A DNA stretch of 64,000 nucleotides from Lactiplantibacillus mudanjiangensis (GTDB lineage Bacteria; Bacillota; Bacilli; Lactobacillales; Lactobacillaceae), in NCBI RefSeq assembly GCF_005405385.1, contig NZ_BJDY01000002.1:62001-126000 (forward strand), given 5' to 3'. This document shows, piece by piece, positions 7,141 through 15,734 of the stretch (positions within the stretch are counted from its first letter, which is position 1; every line of letters begins with the position of its first letter). The notes beneath the pieces are model-generated. The model saw only the letters and a program-made list of their open reading frames with translations. It made no database searches and was not told the origin of the DNA. Made by a program: the position numbers and the translations under genes.

Positions 7141-7449
7141 GTGTACGCAATTATTGTAACTGGTGGTAAACAATATAAAGTCGAAGCAGGCCAAGCTATC
7201 TATGTTGAAAAGCTAGATGCAGCTGCAGGTGACAAGATTACTTTTGATCAAGTTATCTTTGTCGGTGGCGACTCAACCAAGGTCGGCGCCCCTACGGTAG
7301 CCGGTGCTACGGTCGAAGGTACTGTTGAAAAACAAGGCCGCGAACGTAAAGTGGTTACTTTCAAGTATAAGGCCAAGAAGGGTCAACATACTAAGAAAGG
7401 TCATCGTCAACCATATACCAAGGTAACGATCGACTCAATCAACGCATAA
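7141..7449 (+). CDS. rplU: 50S ribosomal protein L21
   Basis: Start is the GTG at 7141, 8 bases after AAGGAGGTG; this gives the usual N-terminus (M)[17 protein letters not shown]. 102 residues, full length for L21, ending in the basic [12 protein letters not shown] segment that contacts 23S rRNA. First gene of rplU-prp-rpmA, 19 bases before prp. Confidence 0.98.
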   Translation: MYAIIVTGGKQYKVEAGQAIYVEKLDAAAGDKITFDQVIFVGGDSTKVGAPTVAGATVEGTVEKQGRERKVVTFKYKAKKGQHTKKGHRQPYTKVTIDSINA

Positions 7450-7468
7450 ATAGAAAGTAGGCATTTGC

Positions 7469-7804
7469 ATGATTCAAGCAACGATTTCCCGAAATCCAAT
7501 TGGTCAAGTCACCGGTTTTAGATTGACGGGTCATGCTGATTCAGGTGCTTATGGACAAGACATCGTTTGTGCGGCGGTTTCGGTACTCGCAATTAGTACA
7601 ATCAATGGGATTGAACAAGTTGCGCATCTCGAGCCACTAATCCAAAGTGATGAAACCAACGGCGGGTTGTTGATTGCTGATTTCACTAAGCTTGACTTAG
7701 CGAATCAACAATTACAGACGCTCCTTGAAAGTTTCACACTCGGGTTGAACGATGTAGCCACGAACTATGCAGATTATATCCAAGTTCGTGAGCAAACACG
7801 ATAA
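7469..7804 (+). CDS. prp: Ribosomal-processing cysteine protease Prp
   Basis: Cleaves the N-terminal extension of ribosomal protein L27 before L27 joins the 50S subunit (established for the Staphylococcus aureus enzyme). The catalytic pair is visible: His22 in LTGHADSGAYGQD and Cys34 in DIVCAAVSVLA. 111 residues, full length. It lies between the genes of L21 and its substrate L27, the standard arrangement. The L27 encoded here carries the matching extension, so enzyme and substrate are consistent. Confidence 0.95.
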   Translation: MIQATISRNPIGQVTGFRLTGHADSGAYGQDIVCAAVSVLAISTINGIEQVAHLEPLIQSDETNGGLLIADFTKLDLANQQLQTLLESFTLGLNDVATNYADYIQVREQTR

Positions 7805-7828
7805 CCACATTTCGGAGGTGGACTTACT

Positions 7829-8107
7829 ATGAAAATGGACTTACAATTCTTCTCTCACCATAAAGGTGGCGGTTCTACTGCCAACGGTCGTGACTCAGCT
7901 GGTCGTCGTTTAGGCGCAAAGCGGGCTGATGGCCAAACTGTTAAGGGTGGTAACATCCTTTATCGTCAACGCGGTACGCATATTTACCCTGGCGTAAACG
8001 TTGGCCGTGGTGGTGACGATACATTATTTGCAAAGGTTGACGGTGTCGTTCGTTTCGAACGTAAAGGTCGCGACAAGCGCCAAGTTTCTGTTTACCCAGC
8101 AAAATAA
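7829..8107 (+). CDS. rpmA: 50S ribosomal protein L27 with cleavable N-terminal extension
   Basis: 92 residues. The N-terminus MKMDLQFFS is the Prp-dependent extension, with predicted cleavage after Ser9 to expose [14 protein letters not shown], the flexible arm that reaches the peptidyl-transferase centre. GGAGGTGG precedes the start. It ends the operon at a strong terminator. Confidence 0.98.
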   Translation: MKMDLQFFSHHKGGGSTANGRDSAGRRLGAKRADGQTVKGGNILYRQRGTHIYPGVNVGRGGDDTLFAKVDGVVRFERKGRDKRQVSVYPAK

Positions 8108-8114
8108 TCTTTTG

Positions 8115-8143
8115 AAAGAGCCTCTGCGTGAGGCTCTTTTTTT
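8115..8143 (+). terminator. Terminator of rplU-prp-rpmA
   Basis: AAAGAGCCTC / GAGGCTCTTT with a 5-base loop and T-run. Confidence 0.93.
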
Positions 8144-8171
8144 AACGCATTAGTCGCACCCGTCAGATATT

Positions 8172-8180
8172 TGGTATAAT
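8172..8180 (+). promoter_or_regulatory. Extended -10 promoter of the M24 peptidase gene
   Basis: TGGTATAAT: a perfect -10 with the TGn extension; the -35 region is poor. It sits 30 bases before the start codon. Confidence 0.6.
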
Positions 8181-8210
8181 GGATGCTGAGTCCATGATGG
8201 GAGTGACAAT

Positions 8211-9275
8211 ATGTCAGAGCGAATTGCCCGGGTCCAACAGACGTTTGACCAGTTAAAGATTGATGCGTTACTAGTTTCTAGTGCGAGCGATTTACAATAT
8301 TTAACTGGAATGGCCGATATGGCTGGCGATGGGTATTTATTAGTTTTAAACGATAGCGTTTACTTAATTACGGATGCCCGTTATCAAACGGCGTTTGCAT
8401 CGCAATACGATGCCCAACACTTATTGATTACCCGTGATTATTTAGGGGCAGTGTGCGATGTCATCGCGCAAACCAACACGGGCGTTATGGGATTTGATGC
8501 CGAAATACCGTACGCAGCGTACAGTTATTTGGATGAAAATCTCACTAGCGATCTAGTGGCGTTACCTGAAGTCGTGGCGGATTTACGGATTGAAAAAAGC
8601 GAGGCGGAAATCGCCAAGCTACGAGCAACCGCTAAATTAGCCGATGCTGGCTTTGAGTATGTCACGAGTATCGTACGTCCCGGCATGCGTGAAATTGACG
8701 TCAGCAACTTGTTAGACGCCTTTATGCGGACGCATGGTGCCAGTGGGCCATCATTTACCACGATTGTGCTTGGTGGTGCCCGGGCAGCGTTGCCACATGG
8801 AACTGCGAGTGACGCGGTGTTACAAGCTGGTCAAATGGTGACGTTAGACTTCGGTTACTTCCTGAATGACTATACGTCAGATATGACGCGGACGTTTGCG
8901 TTAGGGGAACCGGATGCCAAATTAAAAGCCGCATATCAAGTGGTTCAAGATGCGCAACAAGCCGTGGTTGACCAAGTGAAACCCGGTGCAGTGAGTGCAG
9001 ACCTAGATCAAGTTGGTCGTGAGCTGATTACCCAAGCTGGGTATGGTGACGCGTTTAATCATGGGATGGGCCATGGAATCGGATTAGCGATTCATGAAGG
9101 TCCGCTCATTTCTAAGCGTGGGACTGAAACTTTAATTGCCAATAGTGTCGTCACCGTTGAACCAGGGGTTTATTTCCCAGGTTTAGGTGGGATGCGAATT
9201 GAAGATGACGTTTTGGTCACGGCCACGGGTCATGAACGCTTGACGATGGCAACGCGTAATTTATTAATTTTGTAG
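8211..9275 (+). CDS. Xaa-Pro aminopeptidase/dipeptidase, M24 family
   Basis: Removes residues next to proline from peptide N-termini. 354 residues: creatinase-like N-terminal domain (about 1-125) and pita-bread catalytic domain. Metal ligands are recognisable as Asp in TLDFGYF, Asp in SDMTRTFA, His in HGMGHGIGLAIHE, Glu in TVEPGVYF and Glu in RIEDD. Size and order match the YqhT/PepP-like enzyme that precedes efp in Bacillales and lactobacilli. Some annotations call it PapA or PepQ2. No signal peptide. Confidence 0.93.
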   Translation: MSERIARVQQTFDQLKIDALLVSSASDLQYLTGMADMAGDGYLLVLNDSVYLITDARYQTAFASQYDAQHLLITRDYLGAVCDVIAQTNTGVMGFDAEIPYAAYSYLDENLTSDLVALPEVVADLRIEKSEAEIAKLRATAKLADAGFEYVTSIVRPGMREIDVSNLLDAFMRTHGASGPSFTTIVLGGARAALPHGTASDAVLQAGQMVTLDFGYFLNDYTSDMTRTFALGEPDAKLKAAYQVVQDAQQAVVDQVKPGAVSADLDQVGRELITQAGYGDAFNHGMGHGIGLAIHEGPLISKRGTETLIANSVVTVEPGVYFPGLGGMRIEDDVLVTATGHERLTMATRNLLIL

Positions 9276-9284
9276 TTCAGACAG

Positions 9285-9313
9285 TTGCCACAACGGCGCT
9301 GGCTTGTTATAGT
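9285..9313 (+). promoter_or_regulatory. Promoter of efp
   Basis: TTGCCA at 9285-9290, 17 bases, TATAGT at 9308-9313. Confidence 0.7.
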
Positions 9314-9344
9314 AATAAAGATATCTTCATAGGAGGAACTTGCA

Positions 9345-9902
9345 ATGATTTCTACAGCAGATTTTAAAAACGGTTTAACAATTGAAGTGGACAATGCGAT
9401 TTGGCGGATTTTGGAATTCCAACACGTTAAGCCAGGTAAGGGTGGCGCGTTTGTTCGTTCAAAGCTTAAGAACTTACGGACTGGTGCCGTTCAAGATAAG
9501 ACTTTCCGTGCCGGTGCTAAGATGGAACAAGCTCAAATCGAAAAGAGTACGATGCAATACTTGTACGCTGATGGTGACAGCTATGTCTTCATGAATACGG
9601 ATACTTACGAACAAATTGAAATTCCTGGCGAAAACATTCAAAATGAATTGAAGTTTTTGAAGGAAAACATGGAAGTTCAAGTAACGTTATACAACAGTGA
9701 AGTATTAGGGATTGAATTACCTAACACGGTAACGTTGGAAGTTGCTGAAACTGAACCAGGTATCAAGGGTGATACAGCTTCAGGTGGTTCAAAACCAGCT
9801 ACCTTGGAAACTGGTGCGATTATTCAAGTGCCATTCTTCGTTAAAGCGGGCGAAAAATTAATCGTCAACACCGTTGATAGCACCTACGTTTCTCGGGCCT
9901 AA
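9345..9902 (+). CDS. efp: Translation elongation factor P
   Basis: Relieves ribosome stalling at consecutive prolines. 185 residues with the three-domain EF-P layout. The tip loop reads [10 protein letters not shown] with Lys32 as the residue that is modified in other Firmicutes. AGGAGGA precedes the ATG. A co-directional Asp23/Gls24-family gene and nusB follow, as in other Firmicutes. Confidence 0.98.
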   Translation: MISTADFKNGLTIEVDNAIWRILEFQHVKPGKGGAFVRSKLKNLRTGAVQDKTFRAGAKMEQAQIEKSTMQYLYADGDSYVFMNTDTYEQIEIPGENIQNELKFLKENMEVQVTLYNSEVLGIELPNTVTLEVAETEPGIKGDTASGGSKPATLETGAIIQVPFFVKAGEKLIVNTVDSTYVSRA

Positions 9903-9945
9903 ATTAATTTAGAACCGACAAACATGGAATTGGAGGAATGTCAAA

Positions 9946-10404
9946 ATGGCTGAAAGTAGCAATATTACGTTAAAAAGTAAAGAACCCAGCTTAGGACAAA
10001 TTCAAATTGCACCCGAAGTGCTTGAGATAATCGTTGGTATCGCGGTCAGCCAAATTGATGGCGTTAACCGGATGCGTGGCTCGATTTCTTCCAGTGTAAA
10101 TGAGTTGTTCGGTCGTAAAAAGAGCCTTGGTAAAGGGGTTAAGTTAACGATTGTCGATGATCAAATCAGTGTTGATGTCTATGCCTACCTAAACTACGGT
10201 GTTTCCGTACCTAAGGTGGCTTTAGCCATTCAAGATAAAGTTAAACAACAAATCTTGTTTATGACTGATTTGGCTTTGAATGAAGTTAACGTCCACATTA
10301 CCGGGATTGTAACCGAAAAGACGGAAAGCACGATTGATCCGAACAATCTTTTCGGTGATGAAGACCCTGAAGTAGATGAAAATGAAGATGGTGAAGAATC
10401 TTGA
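9946..10404 (+). CDS. Asp23/Gls24 family envelope stress protein (YqhY-type)
   Basis: 152 residues. The DUF322 core runs from about residue 18 (IQIAPEVLEIIVGIAVSQID) to 115, then a very acidic tail (DEDPEVDENEDGEES). Paralogue of the protein at 35614. In Bacillus subtilis YqhY is linked to acetyl-CoA carboxylase control; in S. aureus Asp23 is an envelope stress protein, so a precise role is open. Its stop overlaps the TTG start of nusB (TTGA). Confidence 0.9.
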   Translation: MAESSNITLKSKEPSLGQIQIAPEVLEIIVGIAVSQIDGVNRMRGSISSSVNELFGRKKSLGKGVKLTIVDDQISVDVYAYLNYGVSVPKVALAIQDKVKQQILFMTDLALNEVNVHITGIVTEKTESTIDPNNLFGDEDPEVDENEDGEES

Positions 10405-10820
10405 GTTTAACGCGTCATGAAATCCGTGAAAAAGCGTTTCAAGCTTTATTTGCCTTGAATGCGAATCCGGATGCTGATGAAGATCAGTTATTCCAACAGT
10501 TATTGAATCCTGATGATAACGCTGAAATTGAAATTCCAAGTTATCTAAGCACGTTGGTAACCGGCGTCTTAGAACATCAAGCGGAATTAGACGCTCAGAT
10601 TCAACCATATTTGAGCCAAGCATGGTCGTTAGATCGGTTAGCAAAAACCGATTTAATTATCTTGCGGCTTGCATTCTTTGAATTGACCTATGTGGATGAT
10701 GTGCCCGATAAAGTTGCGATTAATGAAGCCATCGAATTGACGAAGGCTTTTAGCGATGAACGGTCACGGAAGTTCGTGAGTGGTGTCTTAGGTAAGACAG
10801 TCGGTCGCGAATCCATTTAG
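10401..10820 (+). CDS. nusB: Transcription antitermination protein NusB
   Basis: Binds boxA RNA together with S10 in rRNA antitermination. 139 residues from a TTG start at 10401 overlapping the upstream stop; the N-terminus (M)SLTRHEIREKAFQALF and the DVPDKVAINEAIELTKAFSD segment are typical. The unusual start and the overlap suggest coupling to the Asp23 gene. Confidence 0.96.
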   Translation: MSLTRHEIREKAFQALFALNANPDADEDQLFQQLLNPDDNAEIEIPSYLSTLVTGVLEHQAELDAQIQPYLSQAWSLDRLAKTDLIILRLAFFELTYVDDVPDKVAINEAIELTKAFSDERSRKFVSGVLGKTVGRESI

Positions 10821-10852
10821 TCTAAAACCGAACAATAAACTGTTCAACGATG

Positions 10853-10881
10853 AAAGTCTGGCATTTTGCCAGACTTTTTTT
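10853..10881 (+). terminator. Terminator after nusB
   Basis: AAAGTCTGGC / GCCAGACTTT with a 5-base loop and T7. Confidence 0.93.
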
Positions 10882-10964
10882 ATAAACTTCTTAGGAAAAC
10901 GGCTATTTATCGCGGGTCGGATTATGCTAAAATGAAAAAAGACAAACGAAGGAGAGTGGCGCGT

Positions 10965-11825
10965 GTGACAACAATTATTGATGGTAAAGCAGTTGCGAAA
11001 AAAGTGAATGCAGCAACCCAAACCGCGGTTGCAGAACTCGAACAACAAGGTATTAAACCCGGTATTGCGGTAATCATTGTTGGTGAAGATCCTGCCAGTC
11101 AGATCTATGTGCGGAACAAGAATCGGAAAGCAACCAAGTTAGGGATGCATTCGGTGGTCCGTCAGTTGCCTGTCACCACGACGCAAGCCGAACTACTATC
11201 AATTATTGCTGAATATAATTCGGATGCCTCAATTCATGGTATTTTAGTCCAATCGCCATTGCCCAAGCAGATTAATGAACCGTTAATCACTATGGCTATT
11301 GATCCAAAAAAAGATGTTGATGGTTTCCATCCAACCAATATGGGAAAATTAATCACGAATTTTCCTGGCAACTATCCGGTAGCCAATACGCCTCGTGGGA
11401 TTATGACGTTATTAGCCGAATATGGGATTGATCCCGCCGGTAAACAAGCCGTGGTGATTGGCCGAAGCACGATTGTCGGCAAACCAATGGCGGCGTTATT
11501 AACGAATGCCAATGCCACGGTTACCGTTGCGCATAGTCGGACTAAAGACTTAAAGGCATTGGCTCGGACGGCCGATATCTTAGTGGTGGCGACGGGGATT
11601 GCCCATTTGATTACTGGTGCTGATATTAAACCTGGGGCCACGGTAATTGATGTTGGGATGGATCGTGATGCCGATGGTAAATTAGTGGGTGATGTTGATT
11701 TTGACTCAGCTCAGGGGGTAGCAGGCTTTATCACGCCTGTTCCTGGCGGTGTAGGGCCAATGACCATTGCCACATTAATGCAAACCACGGTGGAATTAGC
11801 AAAGTGGAGTGATTTAAGTGAGTGA
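10965..11825 (+). CDS. folD: Methylenetetrahydrofolate dehydrogenase / cyclohydrolase
   Basis: Interconverts 5,10-methylene- and 10-formyl-THF, feeding purine synthesis and the fMet-tRNA formyltransferase encoded at 26455. Start is the GTG at 10965 after CGAAGGAGAG; the frame is open upstream through the terminator but that part is not protein-like. 286 residues with VIGRSTIVGKPMAALL (NADP site), the Lys-containing YVRNKNRKATKLGM and PVPGGVGPMTIATLM. It overlaps xseA by 8 bases. Confidence 0.97.
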   Translation: MTTIIDGKAVAKKVNAATQTAVAELEQQGIKPGIAVIIVGEDPASQIYVRNKNRKATKLGMHSVVRQLPVTTTQAELLSIIAEYNSDASIHGILVQSPLPKQINEPLITMAIDPKKDVDGFHPTNMGKLITNFPGNYPVANTPRGIMTLLAEYGIDPAGKQAVVIGRSTIVGKPMAALLTNANATVTVAHSRTKDLKALARTADILVVATGIAHLITGADIKPGATVIDVGMDRDADGKLVGDVDFDSAQGVAGFITPVPGGVGPMTIATLMQTTVELAKWSDLSE

Positions 11826-13176
11826 CAGTCAAGATTATTTGACGGTTTCAGCGCTAACACAGTATATTAAACGTAAATTTGAAGTTGATCCGTATTTAGG
11901 CAAAGTTTATTTGACTGGCGAAATTTCTAACTTTCGGCCTCGGGCTAATGCCCATCAATACTTTAGTTTAAAAGATGATCATGCTAAGATTTCAGCGATT
12001 ATGTTTCGCTCGGCGTTTGCCAAAGTGAAATTTCAACCCGAAGAGGGGATGAAAGTCTTAGTCGTTGGTCGGATTGGATTATACGAACCTAGCGGCAGTT
12101 ACCAGATTTATGTGGAACGCATGGAACCAGATGGCGTGGGTGCTTTATACCAAGCCTATGAACAATTAAAGAAAAAATTAGCAACGGAAGGTTTGTTTAG
12201 TGCACCGAAAAAGGCCTTACCACGCTTTCCAAAACGAATTGCGGTGGTGACAAGTCCCAGTGGGGCCGTGATTCGAGATATTATCACGACCACACGGCGA
12301 CGTTTTCCAATCGCCCAAATCGTGCTGTACCCCGCTCAAGTTCAAGGGGATGCAGCGGCGGCTAATATTGCGCAACAAATTAGCCGGGCTAATCAAGCCG
12401 GAAATTTTGACACGCTGATTATTGGTCGGGGTGGTGGCTCGATTGAAGATTTGTGGCCATTTAATGAGGAAATTGTCGCCCGGGCAATTGCGGATAGCGC
12501 ATTGCCGGTGATTTCATCAGTAGGTCATGAAACGGATACGACGATCGCAGATTTAGTTGCCGACGTGCGCGCTGCGACCCCAACTGCGGCCGCAGAACTA
12601 GCCGTACCGGTGTATAACGAAGTGTTACTACAATTGAATCAAAATCGGACCCGGGTCTTTAATGCGTTTCAAAATATTGTCCAGCATGATCGGCAACAAT
12701 TAACCAAATTAATGGCGTCTTACGTCTTTACCCAGCCAAACCGATTATACGAAGGCTATTTACAAAAACTGGATTTCTTAATGGAACGGTTGAAACAAGC
12801 GGGTAGTCAAAACGTGCAACAGGCGACGCAGCAAAGCCAACGGTTGACCCAACGATTAGCCCAACAAACGCCGATTCATCGGGTTCGTCAAGCTGAGACG
12901 CAAGTTACCAATTTACAACAACGCTTGCAACGGGGAGCACAACAAGTCTTAACCGCTAAGCAGCAACAATTTGCTCGTGCCGCGCAATCGCTAGACTTAT
13001 TGAGTCCACTGAAGATTATGGGACGGGGTTATGCCTTTGTAACCACGCCGCCTGATGATAAAATTGTACGTTCGGCGCAACAATTGGCACCGGATGCAAC
13101 GGTACAGATTCACTTAGCGGATGGTCAAGCGACCGCTAAAATTACCAAGGTCGATGGAGGAAATCAAGATGGCTGA
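11818..13176 (+). CDS. xseA: Exodeoxyribonuclease VII large subunit
   Basis: Degrades single-stranded DNA in both directions with XseB. 452 residues from a GTG start. OB-fold domain at 1-110, catalytic domain containing [15 protein letters not shown] near residue 203, then a long Gln-rich helical region that would bind XseB. Overlaps of 8 bases with folD and xseB show tight coupling. Confidence 0.97.
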   Translation: MSDSQDYLTVSALTQYIKRKFEVDPYLGKVYLTGEISNFRPRANAHQYFSLKDDHAKISAIMFRSAFAKVKFQPEEGMKVLVVGRIGLYEPSGSYQIYVERMEPDGVGALYQAYEQLKKKLATEGLFSAPKKALPRFPKRIAVVTSPSGAVIRDIITTTRRRFPIAQIVLYPAQVQGDAAAANIAQQISRANQAGNFDTLIIGRGGGSIEDLWPFNEEIVARAIADSALPVISSVGHETDTTIADLVADVRAATPTAAAELAVPVYNEVLLQLNQNRTRVFNAFQNIVQHDRQQLTKLMASYVFTQPNRLYEGYLQKLDFLMERLKQAGSQNVQQATQQSQRLTQRLAQQTPIHRVRQAETQVTNLQQRLQRGAQQVLTAKQQQFARAAQSLDLLSPLKIMGRGYAFVTTPPDDKIVRSAQQLAPDATVQIHLADGQATAKITKVDGGNQDG

Positions 13177-13408
13177 ACAACCAACATTTGAAGCAAATTT
13201 AACGAGTTTAGAAACAATCGTCAATCAACTAGAATCTGGCGATGTGCCATTGGAACAAGCTTTAGATCAATTTCAAAAAGGGGTCGCTTTGAGTAAGCAA
13301 TTACAAGCAACCTTGGAAGGGGCCGAAAAGACCTTAACGAAAATGATGGATGAAAATGGCAATGAAGTGCCATTTGAAGATGCGAAAGCTTCTGACGCCA
13401 ATGAGTAA
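13169..13408 (+). CDS. xseB: Exodeoxyribonuclease VII small subunit
   Basis: 79 residues from the ATG at 13169 (GGAGG 9 bases before), giving the family N-terminus with [19 protein letters not shown] and then [19 protein letters not shown]. Acidic C-terminal tail. Overlaps 8 bases with both neighbours. Confidence 0.96.
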   Translation: MAEQPTFEANLTSLETIVNQLESGDVPLEQALDQFQKGVALSKQLQATLEGAEKTLTKMMDENGNEVPFEDAKASDANE

Positions 13409-14291
13409 GGCAACTTTAACGAGTTTTGAAGCGACCTGGGTGCCACGGATCAATACGTATTTAGACGAAAGCTTGCGGACGGTCAGTGATCGTGCCGATT
13501 TAACGGCGGCGATCCGTTATTCAGTGCTAGCCGGGGGCAAACGTTTACGGCCGCTCTTGAGTTTGGCCGTTTTGGCAACTTTTGACTGTCCAATTACGGC
13601 GGCCGAGTTACGAGCCAGTTCAGCGTTGGAATTGTTGCACACCTATTCGTTAATTCATGATGATCTACCTGCCATGGACAATGATCCGTTGCGGCGGGGT
13701 AAACCGACGAGTCATGTGAAATTTGGTGAAGATTTAGCGATCTTAGCAGGGGATGCCTTACAACCGCTGGCGTTTCAATGGTTGGCGGATAGCGGCCTAA
13801 CCGCTGACCAGATTGCCCAGTTAACGTTAGGATTAGCCTTAGCAGCTGGTCCGCAAGGGATGGTGGCTGGCCAGGTTGCGGATGTCAAGTCGACTGGTCA
13901 GACGTTAGCTTTACCCGAGTTGCAACACTTACATCGCCGCAAAACCGGTGCTTTAATCCATTACGCTGTTTTAGCGGGGGCGGTTCAAGCCAACGTCTCG
14001 GCGGCAACGCGGGCTGCTTTACTTGATTTTGGTGATGCGTTTGGTTTAGCCTTTCAGATTTATGATGATATTTTAGACGTTACCAGTACGCCAGCCGAAA
14101 TGGGCAAGGCCACGCATAAAGATGCGGACGAACACAAAAATACTTATCCTGGATTATTAGGCTTAGACGGTGCACAACAGGCGCTTAAGACGGCACTGAC
14201 GAGTGCCACAGCTGCTTTAGATCGCGCTGAAGCTGCCAGTCAAACGAAAATGGATCTATTAGCATCGTTTTTAACGTATTTTACGAATTAG
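13401..14291 (+). CDS. ispA: Polyprenyl (farnesyl) diphosphate synthase
   Basis: Condenses IPP with DMAPP/GPP to make FPP for undecaprenyl phosphate and other isoprenoids. Start is the ATG at 13401 (ATGAGTAA overlap with xseB). 296 residues. The first Asp-rich motif is DDLPAMDND near residue 93, the second YDDILD near 225; KRLRP and RRGKPTSH bind diphosphate. Confidence 0.95.
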   Translation: MSKATLTSFEATWVPRINTYLDESLRTVSDRADLTAAIRYSVLAGGKRLRPLLSLAVLATFDCPITAAELRASSALELLHTYSLIHDDLPAMDNDPLRRGKPTSHVKFGEDLAILAGDALQPLAFQWLADSGLTADQIAQLTLGLALAAGPQGMVAGQVADVKSTGQTLALPELQHLHRRKTGALIHYAVLAGAVQANVSAATRAALLDFGDAFGLAFQIYDDILDVTSTPAEMGKATHKDADEHKNTYPGLLGLDGAQQALKTALTSATAALDRAEAASQTKMDLLASFLTYFTN

Positions 14292-14305
14292 AGGACATAT
14301 ATTAG

Positions 14306-15121
14306 ATGGAAAAAGAACGGATCGACGTATTATTAGTACAACAAGGGTTGTTTGATACCCGTGAAAAAGCCAAGCGGGCCGTCATGGCTGGTGAAATTTT
14401 GGGCGTCAATGAAGAACGTCTCGACAAGCCGGGCATGAAGATTCCAGTGACAACGGAATTGCATTTAAAGGGTAAACCAATGCCGTATGTCTCACGTGGT
14501 GGCTTAAAACTTGAAAAAGCCCTCAAAAGCTTTGATATTGATGTTACCGACCGTATCGTGTTAGACATTGGGTCATCAACCGGTGGCTTTACGGATGTCA
14601 TGTTACAAAATGGTGCGCAATTAAGTTATGCCCTGGATGTCGGCAGTAATCAACTTGTTTGGAAGTTACGCCAAGACCCCCGGGTGGAAGTCATGGAACA
14701 TACCAACTTCCGTTATAGCAAATTAGCAGATTTTCATCGTGGTCAACCAACGTTTGCCTCGATTGATGTATCGTTCATTTCGTTACACTTAATTTTGCCA
14801 CCCCTACATGGCATTATCGCCAATGGTGGGGAAGTCGTGGCGTTAATCAAACCACAATTCGAAGCGGGCCGTGAAAATGTTGGTAAACATGGGATTGTCC
14901 GTGATCATGCCGTGCATACGGCGGTCTTAGCTGATATTGTCGATTTTGCGCAAACCGCAGGATTCAATGTGTTGGGCTTAGATTATTCACCAATTAAGGG
15001 TGGCGAAGGCAATATTGAATTTTTAATTCATTTGCAAGCCACTGATGAAACGGCCACGATTGCGCCTAATGTGTCGATTGACGCAACGCAACAAGCGGCT
15101 TATGACCAATTAAATCAATAA
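14306..15121 (+). CDS. tlyA: TlyA-family rRNA methyltransferase (hemolysin-like)
   Basis: 271 residues. N-terminal S4 RNA-binding domain (RIDVLLVQQGLFDTREKAKR) followed by an FtsJ-like SAM domain with DIGSSTGGFTDVML. By family it 2'-O-methylates ribosomal RNA; the hemolysin name is historical. Follows ispA and precedes argR/recN in the conserved Firmicute order. Confidence 0.93.
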   Translation: MEKERIDVLLVQQGLFDTREKAKRAVMAGEILGVNEERLDKPGMKIPVTTELHLKGKPMPYVSRGGLKLEKALKSFDIDVTDRIVLDIGSSTGGFTDVMLQNGAQLSYALDVGSNQLVWKLRQDPRVEVMEHTNFRYSKLADFHRGQPTFASIDVSFISLHLILPPLHGIIANGGEVVALIKPQFEAGRENVGKHGIVRDHAVHTAVLADIVDFAQTAGFNVLGLDYSPIKGGEGNIEFLIHLQATDETATIAPNVSIDATQQAAYDQLNQ

Positions 15122-15211
15122 AATTTTACCGGTGAGTCTTTCATATTTATGCATAATAGCTTATTATATGAATATATAGAGCAATAACTAGACGACGCCG
15201 GGGGTGATCGG

Positions 15212-15670
15212 TTGAAAAAGCAGGAGCGCCAACGCTACATTAAACGATTATTGAGTTCAAACGAAATTGAACGACAAGAAGACTTTGTCCGCTTATTACA
15301 CGCCGAAAACATTGAAGTGACGCAAGCCACAATTTCGCGTGATATTAAAGAGATGCAGCTGGTCAAGGTCCCCTCGGTAACGGGTGGTTATCATTACAGC
15401 ATGCCGGTCCAAAAGCAAATGGACACTGAAAAGAAATTGCGGCGCACGTTAAAAGATGCCTATGTTTCGTATGCGACTCAGGATAAGTTTGTGTTGATTA
15501 AAGTGTTACCCGGCAACGGGCCCGCGTTAGCGACCTTAATTGAAGCGATGCATTACGAGACCGTCTTTGGGACGCTCGGCGATGATGCCACTGTTTTGAT
15601 TATTTGTAAGTCATTAGACGCCACTTTAGAGCTACAACAAACGATTCAACGACTACTAAGCGATAACTAA
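15212..15670 (+). CDS. argR: Arginine repressor ArgR/AhrC
   Basis: 152 residues from a TTG start behind GGGGGTGATCGG. N-terminal winged helix with TQATISRDIKEMQLVKVP, C-terminal hexamerisation/arginine domain with GTLGDDATVLIICKS. The 90-base gap before it is AT-rich and holds TGAATATATAGAGCA at 15169, a partial match to an ARG box, so autoregulation is possible. Lactobacilli usually have two ArgR paralogues; this is the one linked to recN. Confidence 0.94.
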   Translation: MKKQERQRYIKRLLSSNEIERQEDFVRLLHAENIEVTQATISRDIKEMQLVKVPSVTGGYHYSMPVQKQMDTEKKLRRTLKDAYVSYATQDKFVLIKVLPGNGPALATLIEAMHYETVFGTLGDDATVLIICKSLDATLELQQTIQRLLSDN

Positions 15671-15683
15671 AACATGTTATCAC

Positions 15684-15718
15684 CGACCTGCACACAGTTT
15701 TGGTGGCAGGTCGTTTTT
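15684..15718 (+). terminator. Hairpin terminator between argR and recN
   Basis: CGACCTGC / GCAGGTCG with a 14-base loop and T5. It lies only 17 bases before the recN start, so it could attenuate rather than fully separate the two genes. Confidence 0.75.
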
Positions 15719-15734
15719 ATTAGGAGGTTTTAGC

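Noticed and set aside
10222-10644. 140-codon minus-strand frame over the Asp23/nusB junction
   Set aside because: Crosses two well-supported genes on the other strand and has no promoter or ribosome site.
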